DNA from: Streptomyces gossypii
GTDB lineage: Bacteria > Actinomycetota > Actinomycetes > Streptomycetales > Streptomycetaceae
Reading direction: 5' to 3'
Assembly: GCF_025165795.1 (NCBI RefSeq)
Contig: NZ_JAJAGO010000002.1
Location: 248,001-312,000 of the forward strand
Length of the DNA: 64,000 nt
The stretch's first letter is position 1, and each line of letters opens with the position of its first letter. Both the position numbers and the translations under genes were made by a program. The notes beneath the pieces were generated by a model that was not told the origin of the DNA, ran no database searches, and saw only the letters and a program-made list of their open reading frames with translations. Below are positions 1-7,839 of this stretch, piece by piece.

Positions 1-464
1 ACTACGTGCTCATCGACTGCCCGCCCTCGCTGGGGCTGCTGACGGTCAACGCGCTTGTCGCCGGTGCCGAGGTGCTCATCCCGATCCAGTGTGAGTACTA
101 CGCGCTGGAGGGTCTGGGGCAGCTGCTGAGGAATGTGGACCTCGTGCGCGGGCACCTCAACCGCGATCTGCATGTGTCGACGATCCTTTTGACGATGTAC
201 GACGGGCGGACTCGGCTGGCATCCCAGGTGGCCGAGGAGGTGCGGAGCCACTTCGGCAACGAGGTGCTGCGGACCAATATCCCGCGTTCGGTCCGGATCT
301 CGGAGGCTCCGAGCTATGGGCAGACGGTTTTGACTTACGATCCCGGCTCCAGTGGCTCGCTCTCCTATCTGGAGGCGGCCAGGGAGATCGCCCTGCGTGA
401 TCCGGGCGCACAACTGGAACAGCAACAGCGGCAGCGGCACAGCCTGGCGGAGGGGAACCAATGA
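1..464 (+). CDS. parA: ParA chromosome-partitioning ATPase (3' part only)
   Basis: Only the C-terminal ~153 codons are present; the gene begins left of the window. The visible part starts within the Walker B region, [16 protein letters not shown], typical of the ParA/Soj deviant-Walker ATPases. It then has the conserved [14 protein letters not shown] stretch and the switch-like [17 protein letters not shown] segment. ParA binds DNA non-specifically in its ATP form and positions ParB-parS complexes. In Streptomyces it is needed for regular segregation in sporulating aerial hyphae. The stop codon overlaps the parB start (ATGA), indicating translational coupling in a parAB operon. Identity is near certain; the N-terminal P-loop cannot be inspected here. 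Confidence 0.97.
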   Translation, partial: YVLIDCPPSLGLLTVNALVAGAEVLIPIQCEYYALEGLGQLLRNVDLVRGHLNRDLHVSTILLTMYDGRTRLASQVAEEVRSHFGNEVLRTNIPRSVRISEAPSYGQTVLTYDPGSSGSLSYLEAAREIALRDPGAQLEQQQRQRHSLAEGNQ

Positions 465-1642
465 GCGATCGACGCAGAGGGCTGGGCCGGGGGCTCAGTG
501 CCCTGATTCCGGCGGCTCCGCAGCCGGCGGACCAGGCGGAGAACGTACCAGCGGTGGGCCTGGGTGCCACCTCGCCCGCGGCGGTCCCGTTGCTGGTTCA
601 AGAGCGAGGGGTCGCGGCGGCCGCGGTCACCGGCCTTCCCGATGCCGGGGTGTCGCCCGAGGCCGTGCGTGAGCCTTCCGCAGCGGAGCCGGAACGGGCG
701 GCGGGTTCAGAGGACGGCGCGGAGACGTCGGACCGCGCCGAGGGGAAGAGTCCGGGGGCGTACTTCGCGGAGCTGCCACTGGATTCGATCACTCCCAACC
801 CCCGGCAGCCGCGCGAGGTGTTCGATGAGGACGCGCTCGCGGAGCTGGTCGCCTCCATCAAGGAGGTCGGTCTGCTTCAGCCTGTCGTCGTGCGGCAGTT
901 GGCGCCGGGTCGCTTCGAGCTGATCATGGGAGAGCGGCGTTGGCGTGCCTGCCGTGAGGCCGAGCTGGAGGTGATTCCGGCGATCGTCCGGGCGACGGAC
1001 GACGACAAGCTGCTGCTGGACGCCTTGTTGGAGAACCTGCACCGGGCTCAGCTGAATCCGCTGGAAGAGGCGATGGCGTACGACCAGCTTCTGAAGGACT
1101 TCAACTGTACGCATGATCAGTTGGCCGACCGGATCGGGCGCTCGCGGCCCCAGGTGTCCAACACGCTGCGACTGCTGCGGCTTTCGCCGTCGGTGCTGCG
1201 CCGGGTGGCGGCCGGGGTGCTCTCGGCCGGGCATGCTCGGGCGCTGTTGTCGGTCGAGGACGGCGAGGAGCAGGACCGGTTGGCCCATCGCATCGTGGCC
1301 GAGGGGCTGTCGGTGCGGGCCGTGGAGGAGATCGTGACCCTGCTGGGCACGAATCCCCAGAAGGCGTCGAAGTCGAAGGGACCGCGGGCGGGTAAGCGCC
1401 TCTCCCCCGCGCTGGATCAGCTGGCCGGTCGGCTGTCGGACCGCTTCGAGACCCGGGTGAAGGTGGATCTCGGGCAGAAGAAGGGGAAGATCGTCGTCGA
1501 GTTCGCGTCGATGGATGATCTGGAGCGGATTCTGGGGCAGCTGGCTCCTGGTGAGGGCCGGGTGTTCGAGCAGCAGCAGGCTCAGGAGCCTTCGGGTGAC
1601 ATGGAGGCGGGCGATATGGAGGCGGGTGAGGACGGGGCCTAG
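461..1642 (+). CDS. parB: ParB centromere-binding protein / CTPase
   Basis: 393 residues. A variable, Ala/Pro-rich N-terminus of ~105 residues is followed by the ParB/Srx domain. Visible marks are the start [15 protein letters not shown] (the GERR motif of the CTP-binding fold) and [17 protein letters not shown], then a helix-turn-helix around [22 protein letters not shown] that reads parS. The C-terminal ~60 residues form the dimerisation domain. It overlaps parA by 4 nt. Six perfect copies of its target lie within the next 16.4 kb. The C-terminal tail contains a short [11 protein letters not shown] duplication. ParB loads and spreads as a clamp from parS, building the partition complex near the origin. 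Confidence 0.97.
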   Translation: MSDRRRGLGRGLSALIPAAPQPADQAENVPAVGLGATSPAAVPLLVQERGVAAAAVTGLPDAGVSPEAVREPSAAEPERAAGSEDGAETSDRAEGKSPGAYFAELPLDSITPNPRQPREVFDEDALAELVASIKEVGLLQPVVVRQLAPGRFELIMGERRWRACREAELEVIPAIVRATDDDKLLLDALLENLHRAQLNPLEEAMAYDQLLKDFNCTHDQLADRIGRSRPQVSNTLRLLRLSPSVLRRVAAGVLSAGHARALLSVEDGEEQDRLAHRIVAEGLSVRAVEEIVTLLGTNPQKASKSKGPRAGKRLSPALDQLAGRLSDRFETRVKVDLGQKKGKIVVEFASMDDLERILGQLAPGEGRVFEQQQAQEPSGDMEAGDMEAGEDGA

Positions 1643-1671
1643 CGGTCCCGGTCTGGCACAGCGAGTCGCGG

Positions 1672-1702
1672 CGCCCCATGGATACGATGTATCCATGGGG
1701 CG
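1672..1702 (+). promoter_or_regulatory. Perfect 14-bp inverted repeat over the GNAT start codon, with embedded -10-like element
   Basis: Arms 1672-1685 and 1689-1702 (core CCCCATGGATAC / GTATCCATGGGG) are separated by GAT. The repeat covers the ATG at 1695. TACGAT at 1683-1688 lies 6 nt before that ATG, which is the geometry of a leaderless actinobacterial promoter, and no Shine-Dalgarno sequence is visible. The element could be an operator, or a hairpin in read-through parAB mRNA. No convincing -35 is seen. Confidence 0.6.
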
Positions 1703-2312
1703 TCAGCTCGTTCCGCTCACGCTGGACAATCTGCCGGATCTGCCGAAGCGCTGTCGTGACTGCGTCTTCTGGGAGCTGGATCCGGTTAGTGGCGCGGCTG
1801 CGGTCAGGTCGGGGCAGCCGAGTGTCGAGAAGGAGGCCTGGATCTCCGCGGTGCTGCTGGAGTGGGGCTCCTGTGGCCGTGTCGTCCAGGTCGACAGCGT
1901 GCCGGTCGGCTTCGTGCTCTATGCGCCTCCGGCGTATGTGCCGCGCTCCGCGACGTTCCCCACCAGTCCGGTGTCGCCTGACGCCGTGCAGCTGATGACG
2001 GCCTGGCTGATGCCCGGCTACCGGGGTCAGGGCTTGGGGAGGGTGATCGTGCAGACGGTTGCGAAGGACGTGCTGCGGCGTGGGTTCAGGGCCATCGAGG
2101 CATTCGGGGACGCGCGTGGGCAGGGGTCGGCCTGCATGCTGCCGGCGGAGCATCTGCTGGCGGTGGGGTTCAAGACAGTGCGCCCGCATCACGCCTTCCC
2201 TCGGCTGCGGCTGGATCTGCGGTCGACGGTGTCGTGGAAGCACGATGTGGAGCGGGCACTGGACCAACTGCTGGGCGCGGTGCAGAAGGAACCCGCCCTC
2301 CGACCGATGTGA
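1695..2312 (+). CDS. GNAT-family N-acetyltransferase
   Basis: 205 residues from the ATG at 1695. The reading frame stays open upstream into parB, but residues before MGRQLVPL look like shadow translation, so the short start is preferred. The protein opens with LDNLPDLPKRCRDCVFWELD. It has the acetyl-CoA pyrophosphate-binding signature in LMPGYRGQGLGRVIV (R/QxxGxG/A). A conserved acetyltransferase of this kind sits between parB and trxA in Streptomyces chromosomes; the substrate is unknown. The start codon lies inside a perfect inverted repeat and appears leaderless. The gene converges on trxA, with a parS-containing hairpin between them. Confidence 0.88.
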   Translation: MGRQLVPLTLDNLPDLPKRCRDCVFWELDPVSGAAAVRSGQPSVEKEAWISAVLLEWGSCGRVVQVDSVPVGFVLYAPPAYVPRSATFPTSPVSPDAVQLMTAWLMPGYRGQGLGRVIVQTVAKDVLRRGFRAIEAFGDARGQGSACMLPAEHLLAVGFKTVRPHHAFPRLRLDLRSTVSWKHDVERALDQLLGAVQKEPALRPM

Positions 2313-2373
2313 GAGACCCGCCCGAGGAACTTCCCGAGGAACTTCCCGAGGGATGCCTCTCAAGGGCGCCGCT

Positions 2374-2387
2374 GTTTCACGTGAAAC
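2374..2387. other. parS site 1
   Basis: Perfect 14-bp palindrome GTTTCACGTGAAAC, the Streptomyces ParB-binding consensus. It is in the left arm of the terminator-like hairpin, ~0.7 kb from parB. Confidence 0.95.
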
Positions 2388-2413
2388 GGGACCCACCCCG
2401 TAGGGCAGGTCCC

Positions 2414-2427
2414 GTTTCACGTGAAAC
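2414..2427. other. parS site 2
   Basis: Perfect GTTTCACGTGAAAC in the right arm of the same hairpin. Centre-to-centre distance to site 1 is 40 bp. Confidence 0.95.
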
Positions 2428-2447
2428 AGCGGCGCTCGTGCTCTGCT

Positions 2448-2777
2448 TCAGGCGATGTAGTCGGAGAGGTCGCGCTCGATGGCGGCCTTGGGCTTGGCCC
2501 CGACGATCGTCTTGACGACCTCGCCGTCCTGGTAGACGTTCATCGTGGGGATGGACATGATCCCGTACTTGGCAGCGATGCCCGGGTTCTCGTCGATGTT
2601 CAGCTTGACGACGGTGAGCTTCTCGCTGTGCTCGTCCGCGATGGCCTCCAGCGACGGGGCGATCTGGCGGCACGGGCCGCACCAGGCCGCCCAGAAGTCG
2701 ACCAGGACGGGCTTGTCGCTCTTGAGAACGACCTCGTCGAAGGTGTCGTCGGTCGCGGTCACTGTGGCACCGGCCAT
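2448..2777 (-). CDS. trxA: Thioredoxin
   Basis: 109 residues, the usual length for a thioredoxin. The redox-active WCGPC sits in VDFWAAWCGPCRQIAPSL (residues ~26-43), with the cis-proline motif SIPTMNVY and a C-terminal GAKPKAAIERDL helix. It reduces protein disulfides in the cytoplasm using electrons from TrxB. It starts 59 bp downstream of trxB on the same strand, so the two form a trxB-trxA operon read from the SigR-type promoter at 3888-3913. Equivalent to trxC next to trxB in M. tuberculosis and trxA in S. coelicolor. Confidence 0.97.
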   Translation of the reverse strand: MAGATVTATDDTFDEVVLKSDKPVLVDFWAAWCGPCRQIAPSLEAIADEHSEKLTVVKLNIDENPGIAAKYGIMSIPTMNVYQDGEVVKTIVGAKPKAAIERDLSDYIA

Positions 2778-2836
2778 GATGGTTTCTCCTCTTTCTCTGC
2801 GGGTTGCGGGTGTGGCGGTTGGAGGGCCGTTCTGGA

Positions 2837-3826
2837 TCAGACCACTGCGACCTTCTCGGGCTCGGGCAGAGCCTCTTCGGGAACGGTCGGCTCCGTGAGG
2901 GCGGCGAGATAGCGCTCGGCGTCCAGCGCGGCGGCACAGCCCGTCCCGGCCGCCGTGACGGCCTGTCGGTAGGTGTGGTCGACGACATCGCCGGCGGCGA
3001 AGACGCCCGGGATGTTCGTACGGGTGGAGGGGGAGTCGACGGCGAGGTAGCCCTCTTCGTCGAAGTTGAGGATTCCCTGGAAGAGTTCGGTGCGCGGGTC
3101 GTGGCCGATGGCGACGAACAGGCCGGTGACCGGGAGCGGGGAGGTCTCTCCGGTGCGGGTGTCGCGCAGCGTCAGCCCGGAGAGCTTGTTGTCCTGCTCG
3201 TGGATCTCCGCCACCTCGCTGTTCCAGGCGAAGGAGATCTTCGGGTCGGCGAAGGCGCGCTCCTGCATGGCCTTGGAGGCGCGCAGGGTGTCCCGGCGGT
3301 GGACGACGGTGACGGACTTGGCGAAGCGCGAGAGGAAGGTGGCCTCCTCCATCGCGGTGTCGCCGCCGCCGATCACGGCGATGTCGTGCTCGCGGAAGAA
3401 GAAGCCGTCGCAGGTGGCGCAGTAGGAAACGCCGCGTCCGGAGAGTTCGTCCTCACGCGGCAGCCCGAGCTTGCGGTGCTGTGAACCGGTGCTGACGATG
3501 ATCGTCCGAGCGCGGTGGACGGTGCCCACCGAGTCGGTGACCGTCTTGATCTCACCGGACAGGTCGACGGAGACGACGTCGTCGGGGATCATCTCCGCTC
3601 CGAAACGCTCGGCCTGGGCGCGCATCTGGTCCATCAGGTCCGGGCCCAGGATGCCCTCACGGAAGCCGGGATAGTTCTCCACCTCGGTGGTGTTCATCAG
3701 TGCCCCGCCGGCGGTGACCGAACCCTCGAAGAGCAGCGGCTTCAGCGACGCGCGGGCGGTGTAGAGGGCGGCGGTGTAGCCCGAGGGCCCCGAACCGATG
3801 ATGATCACGTTACGGACGTCGCTCAC
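2837..3826 (-). CDS. trxB: Thioredoxin-disulfide reductase (FAD/NADPH)
   Basis: 329 residues from the GTG at 3826, chosen because AAGGAAG lies just upstream and [14 protein letters not shown] gives the normal N-terminus; the frame is open ~20 codons further up. Visible features: FAD-binding [16 protein letters not shown], redox motif CATC in [11 protein letters not shown], the NADPH-binding [12 protein letters not shown], and the FAD motif [13 protein letters not shown]. It transfers electrons from NADPH to thioredoxin. First gene of trxB-trxA. Upstream, in the gap to the anti-sigma gene, is an exact GGAAT-N18-GTT promoter, so thiol-stress control by SigR is likely. Confidence 0.96.
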   Translation of the reverse strand: MSDVRNVIIIGSGPSGYTAALYTARASLKPLLFEGSVTAGGALMNTTEVENYPGFREGILGPDLMDQMRAQAERFGAEMIPDDVVSVDLSGEIKTVTDSVGTVHRARTIIVSTGSQHRKLGLPREDELSGRGVSYCATCDGFFFREHDIAVIGGGDTAMEEATFLSRFAKSVTVVHRRDTLRASKAMQERAFADPKISFAWNSEVAEIHEQDNKLSGLTLRDTRTGETSPLPVTGLFVAIGHDPRTELFQGILNFDEEGYLAVDSPSTRTNIPGVFAAGDVVDHTYRQAVTAAGTGCAAALDAERYLAALTEPTVPEEALPEPEKVAVV

Positions 3827-3887
3827 AGGAGCTTCCTTGTCTGCCGACTGCGTACCTGGTCCTTCTGGCGAGGCTTTCACCCCACCC

Positions 3888-3913
3888 AACGGATCCTAAG
3901 GGGCAGACATTCC
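3888..3913 (-). promoter_or_regulatory. SigR-type promoter of trxB-trxA (GGAAT-N18-GTT)
   Basis: On the minus strand GGAAT occupies 3913-3909 and GTT 3890-3888, separated by exactly 18 nt. This equals the known consensus for the thiol-stress sigma factor SigR of Streptomyces, which drives trxBA. Transcription would begin ~55 nt before the trxB GTG. Confidence 0.85.
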
Positions 3914-3942
3914 CTGGCATGCCGCCGCACGGGAGGGGCTGG

Positions 3943-4938
3943 TCACTCCCGTGCGAAGGTGTGCTTCCCCAGTACTTCTCCCGGACCTGTGGCCGAGCCG
4001 GTCGTGCAGTCCGGGGCGACGACATAGGCGTCGACGAAGCGGGTGTCCCCGATGTGCGGCAGTATCACGAGGTAAGCGGGCTCCCCACGGTAGGGAGCAC
4101 GGGGATCGGCGGCCAGCGGTGACTCGGAGCGGCCGATCCCCTCCCGTACACAGCTGGGGAGGGTTTTCTCGCCCCCTTCGAGGGGGGACGGGCCGCCCGG
4201 GCTCTGCTTGCTGCCGACCTCGGGAGCGGAGGTTCCCTGCTCGGCGAGGAGAGCGCGTACCCGGGGCCCGAGATCCTGGGCGGCAGCACCGCCCTCGCTC
4301 TTCTGGCCGCTGTCCCGCTGCGCGTCGCGCGGGCTCGTCTCCTGTGCGGAGTTGCGGTCCGCTGTGGCGGCTCGCTCGGGGTCGTCCGTGGTGCCCTGGA
4401 TGATGAGCACCCCGCCCAGGCCGAGGGCGGCCAGCGCGCCCGCCGAGGCGAGGAGTGCGCGGCGCCAGCGGCGCGGCCGGGGGGTACGGCCGGGACCGCC
4501 GGGGGTGCCCGTGCTCCTGCCGCCGGGCGGCCGTCCGGCGGGGCAGTCTGCGGCTCGGGGGGTGTGCGGGGGAGACGAGCGCGCGCCTCCGGCCGACGCC
4601 ATCCCTGTGCCGTGGGTTTCACGTGAAACGCCGCGTGTTTCACGTGAAACCAAGATCTGGCCGGGAGCCGCCGCCTCCGCCGCGAGCGCCGCGTCGATGC
4701 GATCGGCGATATCGGTGGGCATGTGCGTCGGGACGGGAAGGGCCCCGAGGATGTCGCGGATCTCGTCCAGTGAGTCGCGTACGTCCGTGCAGGAAACGCA
4801 CTCCGCGAGATGCGCCTCAATGTGCTCGCCGTGTGCCGGAGCGAGCAGGCCCTCGCCGAGCGCCGAGATCTCCGCGATCTCGGGGTGCTCGGCCTGCTCG
4901 CGCCCGCCGGTACCGGGTGTGCCGGAAGTGGGGGTCAT
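3943..4938 (-). CDS. Zinc-finger anti-sigma factor for SigM (RsmA-like), membrane-anchored
   Basis: 331 residues. The N-terminal cytoplasmic anti-sigma domain has the ZAS motif H-x3-C-x2-C in HLAECVSC (His43, Cys47, Cys50). A Pro/Gly-rich linker follows, then one transmembrane helix (~161-181, ALLASAGALAALGLGGVLII) and an extracytoplasmic domain with several cysteines. It overlaps sigM by 4 nt (ATGA), the usual sigma/anti-sigma coupling. The position matches M. tuberculosis Rv3912 (RsmA), which binds SigM. Two parS sites lie inside the gene and are translated in frame as repeated VSRET pentapeptides (~97-108) in the linker, a region free to vary. The partner is inferred from context. Confidence 0.9.
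   Translation of the reverse strand: MTPTSGTPGTGGREQAEHPEIAEISALGEGLLAPAHGEHIEAHLAECVSCTDVRDSLDEIRDILGALPVPTHMPTDIADRIDAALAAEAAAPGQILVSRETRGVSRETHGTGMASAGGARSSPPHTPRAADCPAGRPPGGRSTGTPGGPGRTPRPRRWRRALLASAGALAALGLGGVLIIQGTTDDPERAATADRNSAQETSPRDAQRDSGQKSEGGAAAQDLGPRVRALLAEQGTSAPEVGSKQSPGGPSPLEGGEKTLPSCVREGIGRSESPLAADPRAPYRGEPAYLVILPHIGDTRFVDAYVVAPDCTTGSATGPGEVLGKHTFARE
4616..4629. other. parS site 3 (inside anti-sigma gene)
   Basis: Perfect GTTTCACGTGAAAC within coding sequence of the anti-sigma linker, read as V-S-R-E-T on the minus strand. Confidence 0.95.
4637..4650. other. parS site 4 (inside anti-sigma gene)
   Basis: Second perfect palindrome 7 bp from site 3 (21-bp centre spacing, two helical turns). 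It is in the same reading frame and encodes a second VSRET. Confidence 0.95.
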
Positions 4939-5711
4939 GCGCTGTTGCCACCTCCGCCCTGGGCTGTTGCTCCCGGTCCTGGGGCATCCTGCGGGATGTC
5001 CCTCGATGATGGGACGGATGCCCGCCTGGCAGGGTTCCGTTCTTCGGACCCTCCCCGGTCGTCGTCCCGTGGGTTGCTGTGCTGCTGTGTGCCGTCCGCC
5101 GGCATCCCGTCACGACGGAGATGGCTGATCATGGGCAGCAGCCGGGCACGGCCCCGCGCGCAGCGGCTCTTCACCGTGCCGACCGCGACGTCGAGGAGCT
5201 GCGCCGCCTCGGCGACCGGATAGCCCTGCATGTCCACGAGGACGAGAGCCGCACGCTGCTCTGCGGGCAGACGGGCGAGCGCGGCGATCAGTTGCCGGTG
5301 GAGGTCCTGCCGCTCGGCCGGTGCCGCCGCCGACTCGTGTGGGGCGAGCAGCGCATCGAGGCGCTCGATGTCGTCGGTGGGTGAGGTGCGGCGGGAGGCG
5401 GTCTTGCGGGCGCGGTCCAGACAGGCGTTCACGGTGATGCGGTGCAGCCAGGTGGTGACGGCGGAGCGCCCCTGGAAGGTGTGGGCGGCGCGATAGGCGG
5501 AGACCAAGGCGTCCTGTACGGCGTCGGCGGCCTCCTCGCGGTCGCCGAGGGTGCGCAGAGCGACTGCCCACAGCCTGTCCCGGTGCCGCCGGACGAGCTC
5601 ACTGAAGGCGTCCGGCTCGCCTGCCACGTGGAGGTCGAGGAGCTCACGGTCGCTGGGAGGCTCCTCCCCGGGGCGGGGAACGGGATGGCCCGTCGTGTCG
5701 CTGTCGCTCAC
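4935..5711 (-). CDS. sigM: ECF RNA polymerase sigma factor SigM
   Basis: 258 residues from the GTG at 5711 (VSDSDTTG), which has a GGGGG-type ribosome site and avoids overlapping the upstream gene; a longer frame reaches 5783. Sigma region 2 is DAFSELVRRHRDRLWAVALR through EEAADAVQDALVSAYRA. Region 4 is LPAEQRAALVLVDMQGY plus the HTH VAEAAQLLDVAVGTVKSRCA. A ~60-residue polar tail follows region 4. Its stop overlaps the anti-sigma start. It lies downstream of the pseudokinase and murJ, as sigM lies next to mviN in mycobacteria. Identity as SigM comes from family plus synteny. Confidence 0.93.
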   Translation of the reverse strand: MSDSDTTGHPVPRPGEEPPSDRELLDLHVAGEPDAFSELVRRHRDRLWAVALRTLGDREEAADAVQDALVSAYRAAHTFQGRSAVTTWLHRITVNACLDRARKTASRRTSPTDDIERLDALLAPHESAAAPAERQDLHRQLIAALARLPAEQRAALVLVDMQGYPVAEAAQLLDVAVGTVKSRCARGRARLLPMISHLRRDGMPADGTQQHSNPRDDDRGGSEERNPARRASVPSSRDIPQDAPGPGATAQGGGGNSA

Positions 5712-5748
5712 CGCACCCCCTTCCCGGACCCGGTGCCCGTTGCTCCGC

Positions 5749-7644
5749 TCAGCCGGAGATCCGGACGTCCGTGATCCGGCCACGATAGTTGCCGTCGGTC
5801 GCCAGCGGGAGCTTTGTCAGCCAGACCAGTACGTACCGCGTGGTGACCGGCTTCTTGGCGGTGTGGTCGAGACGCTGGCCGGTGTCGTCGGCCAGCTTGC
5901 GGAAGGCCTCGTACGTGCTCGGCATGGTGTCGGTGTCCTTGGGCGCGGCGAGCAGTTCTGCGGAGGTCTCGCCGTCGAACCGGACCTTGACGCTGCTGAT
6001 CTCCTGGGACTTGCCGAGGTCGAGGATGACGCCGACGCCCGGCTTGAGATTGCCGAAGTCGGGCTGCCCGTAGTAGTTGCGGGTGTACCAGAACGACTCG
6101 GGGTCCCCGTCGAACACCTTGGGGACGGACTCCGGGTTCTCCGATCCGTCGCCGGACGGGTCGAAGTCCTTCCCGTCGACGATCTTGATCGGGGCATTGC
6201 TCACGGGGTCCGGATCCGGCTTGTCCTCTGTCTGGGCCGGAGGGCGGTCGGTATGCGTGTCACGGTTCATCAGCGTGTCGGCGACCTGCCAGCTGCCCAG
6301 TCCGAGCGCGGCGATCAGCAGCGCGGAGACGCCCCACTTCAGTGCCTTGCCGGTACGGCCGGGCAGCGCGGGTGGAGTGGGTGGTGGGGGGGCCGTACGC
6401 CCGGTGGGCCCGCCCGCACCCGGCTGTGCCGCGCCACCGGGCCCGTACGGCCGCCCGGTGCGCCGATAGGCCGGAGGAGTGCTGAACGTGGGCTCCGGGG
6501 GGCGGATACGGGGCAGCACCGCCACGGCCTTGGCCAGCTCCTCCGGGGTGGCACAGGGCTTTTCCTGGCGGGAGGCGGTGGCGCCGTCGTTGACCAGGGC
6601 GCGCATGGCGAGCTCGGACAGGCCGCGGTGGACGCCCGCGCGGACCTGGTCCGGGGCGACCAGGGTGTCGGCGAGTGCCCCGACACCGCCCAGGCCGTAG
6701 GCGTCCTCCTCGTACGGCCAGCGCGCCGTGAGGGCGGCATACAGCAGTGCGCCGATCGCCTCGGTGTCGGCACGCTGCGGGTGGTCGCTGGCCACCCCGC
6801 GCAGCGCGGCGCTGACGGCGAGGCCCCGGACGCGGTACTGGCCGGAGCCGGTGCGCAGCACGGACGCGGGAGTGATCCGCAGATGGGCCAGACCCTCGCG
6901 GTGGGCGGCGGCCAGCGCCTGGGCGAGCTGGGTGACCAGCTGGTACGCCTCGTGGGCGGTGAGCGGTCCGGCGAGGAGGAGCTCGGTGAGCGGGGTGGCG
7001 TCCGGGAGCCACTCGTGGACGATGTAGACGAGGTCGTCGTCCTCGACGGCGTCCAGGACCTGGACGAAGCGGGGGTCGCCCAGCAGCGCCGCTGAGCGGG
7101 CCGCGGCCAGGGCGGGGCGGGCGCGGGGGTGGTCGGCGGGCAGCAGGTGGACGCCGACGGCGCGGCGGAGTTTCTCGTCCACGGCACGCCAGCTGCTGAA
7201 GCCGTCCAGTCGGGTGACGCACTCCTCCAACCGGTACCGCTGTGCGAGTTTGTGGCCGCTGTGCAGTTCGCGTGGTGGGGCCGGCTGTGCGGACGGTGTG
7301 GAAGCTGTGGCTGGTGCGGAAGATACGGCAGGTGTGGTGTCAGGCTCCGGTGGCGCGGGAGGTGCCTCGGTCTCACCGGCCTCACCGTCGGTGTCCTGTG
7401 CGGCCTCGGTCGCCTCTTCCGCGTCCGCCCCGTCCTCCGGCGCCGGTGCCTGCTCGGCCGGATCCTGCCCGGTCGCGGCCTCGGCCTCGGCCTCGGTATC
7501 AGCCTCAGGCTCGGTGGTGGTGTCCCTGTCGTCGTGACCGTCGCTCACACCGTCGGCCGTGGCCCCGCCCGCTTCGGCGGACAGCGGCTTTTCCTCGCCG
7601 CTCGTGCTGGCCACGTCGACGGCGGCTGTGCTCCGTTCCACCAC
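5749..7644 (-). CDS. Membrane pseudokinase with extracellular discoidin-like domain (MurJ-associated)
   Basis: 631 residues. An acidic, low-complexity N-terminus (1-120) precedes a Ser/Thr-kinase-like fold (~125-380), a Pro-rich linker, one transmembrane helix (~434-456) and an extracellular C-terminal domain (~480-631). The kinase fold lacks catalytic residues: the HRD-loop position reads HLRITPASVL (254-263), the DFG position reads VRGL (272-275), and the VAIK lysine is absent (AVGVHLL). In M. tuberculosis the MurJ homologue MviN carries a C-terminal pseudokinase that binds FhaA and an extracellular domain. Here the same parts are encoded separately, between murJ and sigM. It probably regulates MurJ or peptidoglycan synthesis. 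Confidence 0.88.
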   Translation of the reverse strand: MVERSTAAVDVASTSGEEKPLSAEAGGATADGVSDGHDDRDTTTEPEADTEAEAEAATGQDPAEQAPAPEDGADAEEATEAAQDTDGEAGETEAPPAPPEPDTTPAVSSAPATASTPSAQPAPPRELHSGHKLAQRYRLEECVTRLDGFSSWRAVDEKLRRAVGVHLLPADHPRARPALAAARSAALLGDPRFVQVLDAVEDDDLVYIVHEWLPDATPLTELLLAGPLTAHEAYQLVTQLAQALAAAHREGLAHLRITPASVLRTGSGQYRVRGLAVSAALRGVASDHPQRADTEAIGALLYAALTARWPYEEDAYGLGGVGALADTLVAPDQVRAGVHRGLSELAMRALVNDGATASRQEKPCATPEELAKAVAVLPRIRPPEPTFSTPPAYRRTGRPYGPGGAAQPGAGGPTGRTAPPPPTPPALPGRTGKALKWGVSALLIAALGLGSWQVADTLMNRDTHTDRPPAQTEDKPDPDPVSNAPIKIVDGKDFDPSGDGSENPESVPKVFDGDPESFWYTRNYYGQPDFGNLKPGVGVILDLGKSQEISSVKVRFDGETSAELLAAPKDTDTMPSTYEAFRKLADDTGQRLDHTAKKPVTTRYVLVWLTKLPLATDGNYRGRITDVRISG

Positions 7645-7839
7645 CGTCGTTCCTGCCTCCCCAATCGATTTGCCGCCGGGTTCTCAGAACAGCCCAGAGA
7701 TCATTGTGCCTACAGCCCACCGCTATGCACGACACACGGTGGTGCCGGATGGTTGTGCTCGGCGGCCGTCGTCACGTTTCCGTCACCCGTTCCGCCCCCG
7801 CCTGCCGTTCGTGCGTCATCCGCTCGGTCATCCGTCCCG

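Larger units (their letters stand above)
2366..2435. terminator. 28-bp-arm hairpin carrying a parS site in each arm (bidirectional terminator-like)
   Basis: Arms 2366-2393 and 2408-2435 are exact inverse complements, with a 14-nt loop. The hairpin lies in the convergent gap between the GNAT gene (stop 2312) and trxA (stop 2448), the position of a shared terminator. Each arm contains a complete palindromic parS, so one element may serve both termination and partitioning. Confidence 0.8.

Noticed and set aside
1515..1694. Upstream extension of the post-parB GNAT protein
   Set aside because: Overlaps parB out of frame, and the residues are Arg/Ser-rich shadow; the family start fits 1695.
1101..2420. 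Minus-strand frame opposite parB and the GNAT gene
   Set aside because: Spans the parS hairpin and both genes; no motif.
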